From Clostridia bacterium (GTDB lineage Bacteria > Bacillota > Clostridia > TANB77 > CAG-508), in NCBI GenBank assembly GCA_900759475.1, contig CAAEVK010000004.1, positions 1 through 45,070 on the forward strand: DNA of 45,070 bases, written 5' to 3'. Shown here in pieces: positions 44,194 through 45,070 of this stretch (position 1 is the stretch's first letter; every line of letters starts with the position of its first letter). The position numbers and the translations under genes were made by a program. The notes under the pieces are model-generated. The model had not been told where the DNA came from, did not search any database, and saw only the letters and a list, made by a program, of their open reading frames with translations.

Positions 44194-44228
44194 AAGATTA
44201 TCATAAAATATTGATAATCTTTTATTTT
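44194..44228 (+). terminator. Terminator after RHH paralogue 2
   Basis: AAGATTATCA / TGATAATCTT, 10-bp perfect stem with an 8-nt loop, then TTTATTTTTA. Confidence 0.75.
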
Positions 44229-44278
44229 TATGATATTATTCATTTAGAAAAATAGTAATTTGTGAGGGGATTTAGATA

Positions 44279-44974
44279 ATGGGAAAGAAAATAATTAATG
44301 GAATTATTATAGCTATAAGCATTATATTAATTGGATTTGTTGTGGTATTTAGTTTATTACCAAATGTCGTATTAAATGTGTTAGTAACTATAGGAGGTTT
44401 TATTGTACCAATTTGTATGATAATAATTACAATGATAGCTGAAATAAAAAAAGAAAAGAATTTACAAGAAAAGAATAAAATAAGAGATTTTTGGTTAAGG
44501 ATATTATTTATTATATATTGTATATTATTAATCACAATTTTATTTTTGAATAATGAATATAGGATGAGTGGTTTTCAAAGTATAAATATAAATACATTTT
44601 CAAGAGAACATTTCGAAACAATTAATATTATCCCATTTTCTACTATATTAAGCTATATCAGTGGATTACTATTTGATGATATTAGTATGAGTATAGTAAT
44701 AATTAATTTAGTTACTAATTTACTTTTATTTGCACCAATGGGATTTTTTATTCCTTTGCTATTTAAAGATAAAATAACAAATATAAAACAATTCATAATA
44801 TTGATTATTATACTTTCATTATTTGTTGAAATATTACAATTTATAACTTATAGAGGCTCAACTGATATTGATGATATTATATTAAATACAATTGGTGCAA
44901 TTATTATATATATATTAATGAAAACAAGATTAGCAAAGATAACATTAGAAAAAGCACTTGATATAGCGGAATAA
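44279..44974 (+). CDS. VanZ family membrane protein
   Basis: 231 aa with GAGGGG upstream. About six membrane segments (first at 5-27, then about 33-53 and 70-90, and three after residue 130). The VanZ core is HFETINIIPFSTILSYISG, LVTNLLLFAPMGFFIPLLF and FVEILQFITYRGSTDIDDIILNTIGAIIIY, with the conserved E-x-x-Q and D-x-D-D. VanZ-like proteins give low-level teicoplanin resistance or lipid-related functions, mostly unproven. It is common mobile-element cargo in Firmicutes. Confidence 0.88.
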   Translation: MGKKIINGIIIAISIILIGFVVVFSLLPNVVLNVLVTIGGFIVPICMIIITMIAEIKKEKNLQEKNKIRDFWLRILFIIYCILLITILFLNNEYRMSGFQSININTFSREHFETINIIPFSTILSYISGLLFDDISMSIVIINLVTNLLLFAPMGFFIPLLFKDKITNIKQFIILIIILSLFVEILQFITYRGSTDIDDIILNTIGAIIIYILMKTRLAKITLEKALDIAE

Positions 44975-44991
44975 CAAATTACAATTTGTTC

Positions 44992-45023
44992 AAAGGAGCA
45001 GATAAATGTCTGCTCCTTTATGT
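44992..45023 (+). terminator. Terminator after the VanZ gene
   Basis: AAAGGAGCAGA / TCTGCTCCTTT, 11-bp perfect stem with a 6-nt loop; ATGTGTTT follows. Confidence 0.8.
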
Positions 45024-45070
45024 GTTTATTTCTCTTTAAAATACCTTTAGAACGATTTTTGTATTTAAAG

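Larger units (their letters stand above)
37895..45070. mobile_element. Second mobile element, serine recombinase type (right end not seen)
   Basis: Starts with the recombinase and continues to the edge with a PIN toxin pair, HTH proteins, two double ribbon-helix-helix paralogues, a zinc-finger protein and a VanZ-family protein. No conjugation or capsid gene is visible. Very AT-rich. Confidence 0.6.

Overview
This is a very AT-rich, densely coded stretch of a Gram-positive, spore-forming anaerobe, most likely an uncultured gut lineage of the Clostridia. Reasons: strong AGGAGG-type ribosome binding sites, AT-rich codon use, rubrerythrin, the DXP isoprenoid pathway, and a set of sporulation genes (SipL-like, YabG, Veg, YunB, BofA).

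The main result concerns decoding. Many core genes look broken by one extra base, always the same way: an in-frame CGG codon is followed by a +1 shift that drops the C, so translation resumes on a glycine codon (GGA or GGT). I find 12 clear sites and one probable site in bofA, rng, pth, guaA (two), sua5 (two), an FAD oxidoreductase, tagO, dxs, an integrase, a 217-aa gene of a second element, and yabG. Removing the C restores conserved motifs (Pth GGPGTHNG, TagO PRLGG, integrase GNGEGS) and family-typical lengths (GuaA 512 aa, BofA 87 aa, Pth 187 aa). Several dozen CGG trinucleotides in the other two phases of native genes cause no shift, so random sequencing error is a poor explanation. Apart from one foreign-looking gene (10489-10893), no in-frame CGG is read as arginine, although CGT, CGC and CGA are. 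I infer that CGG is unassigned in this lineage and works as a +1 frameshift or four-base glycine (CGGN) signal.

Layout: 1-2.4 kb, mobile-element remnants (partial HTH replication-type protein, YhcG nuclease, TnpV, a short prepilin-like ORF). 2.7-6.7 kb, rubrerythrin, RimO, acyl-CoA synthetase-like enzyme. 6.8-10.3 kb, leftward cluster guaA-pth-rng-bofA with five CGG sites. 10.4-11.4 kb, a foreign-looking gene and an amidase-domain protein. 11.5-16.6 kb, surface-polysaccharide genes. 16.7-21 kb, leftward rpiB-tagO-FAD oxidoreductase and sua5. 21.4-29.6 kb, an 8.3-kb element integrated at the 3' end of tRNA-Tyr (integrase, repressor, primase-helicase, possible origin, several small membrane proteins with prepilin-like N-termini). 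29.6-29.85 kb, tRNA-Tyr and tRNA-Met(CAT). 30-37.3 kb, leftward yabG-veg-sipL-yunB-dxs-tetR. 37.6 kb, a zinc-ribbon gene with a sequestered ribosome binding site. From about 37.9 kb to the right edge, a second element carried by a large serine recombinase, apparently inserted in a gene whose 3' end remains at 37.75-37.92 kb; its cargo includes a PIN toxin pair, two double ribbon-helix-helix paralogues and a VanZ-family protein.

The integrase and one cargo gene of the second element obey the CGG rule, so both elements look adapted to the host's decoding; the foreign gene at 10.5 kb does not.
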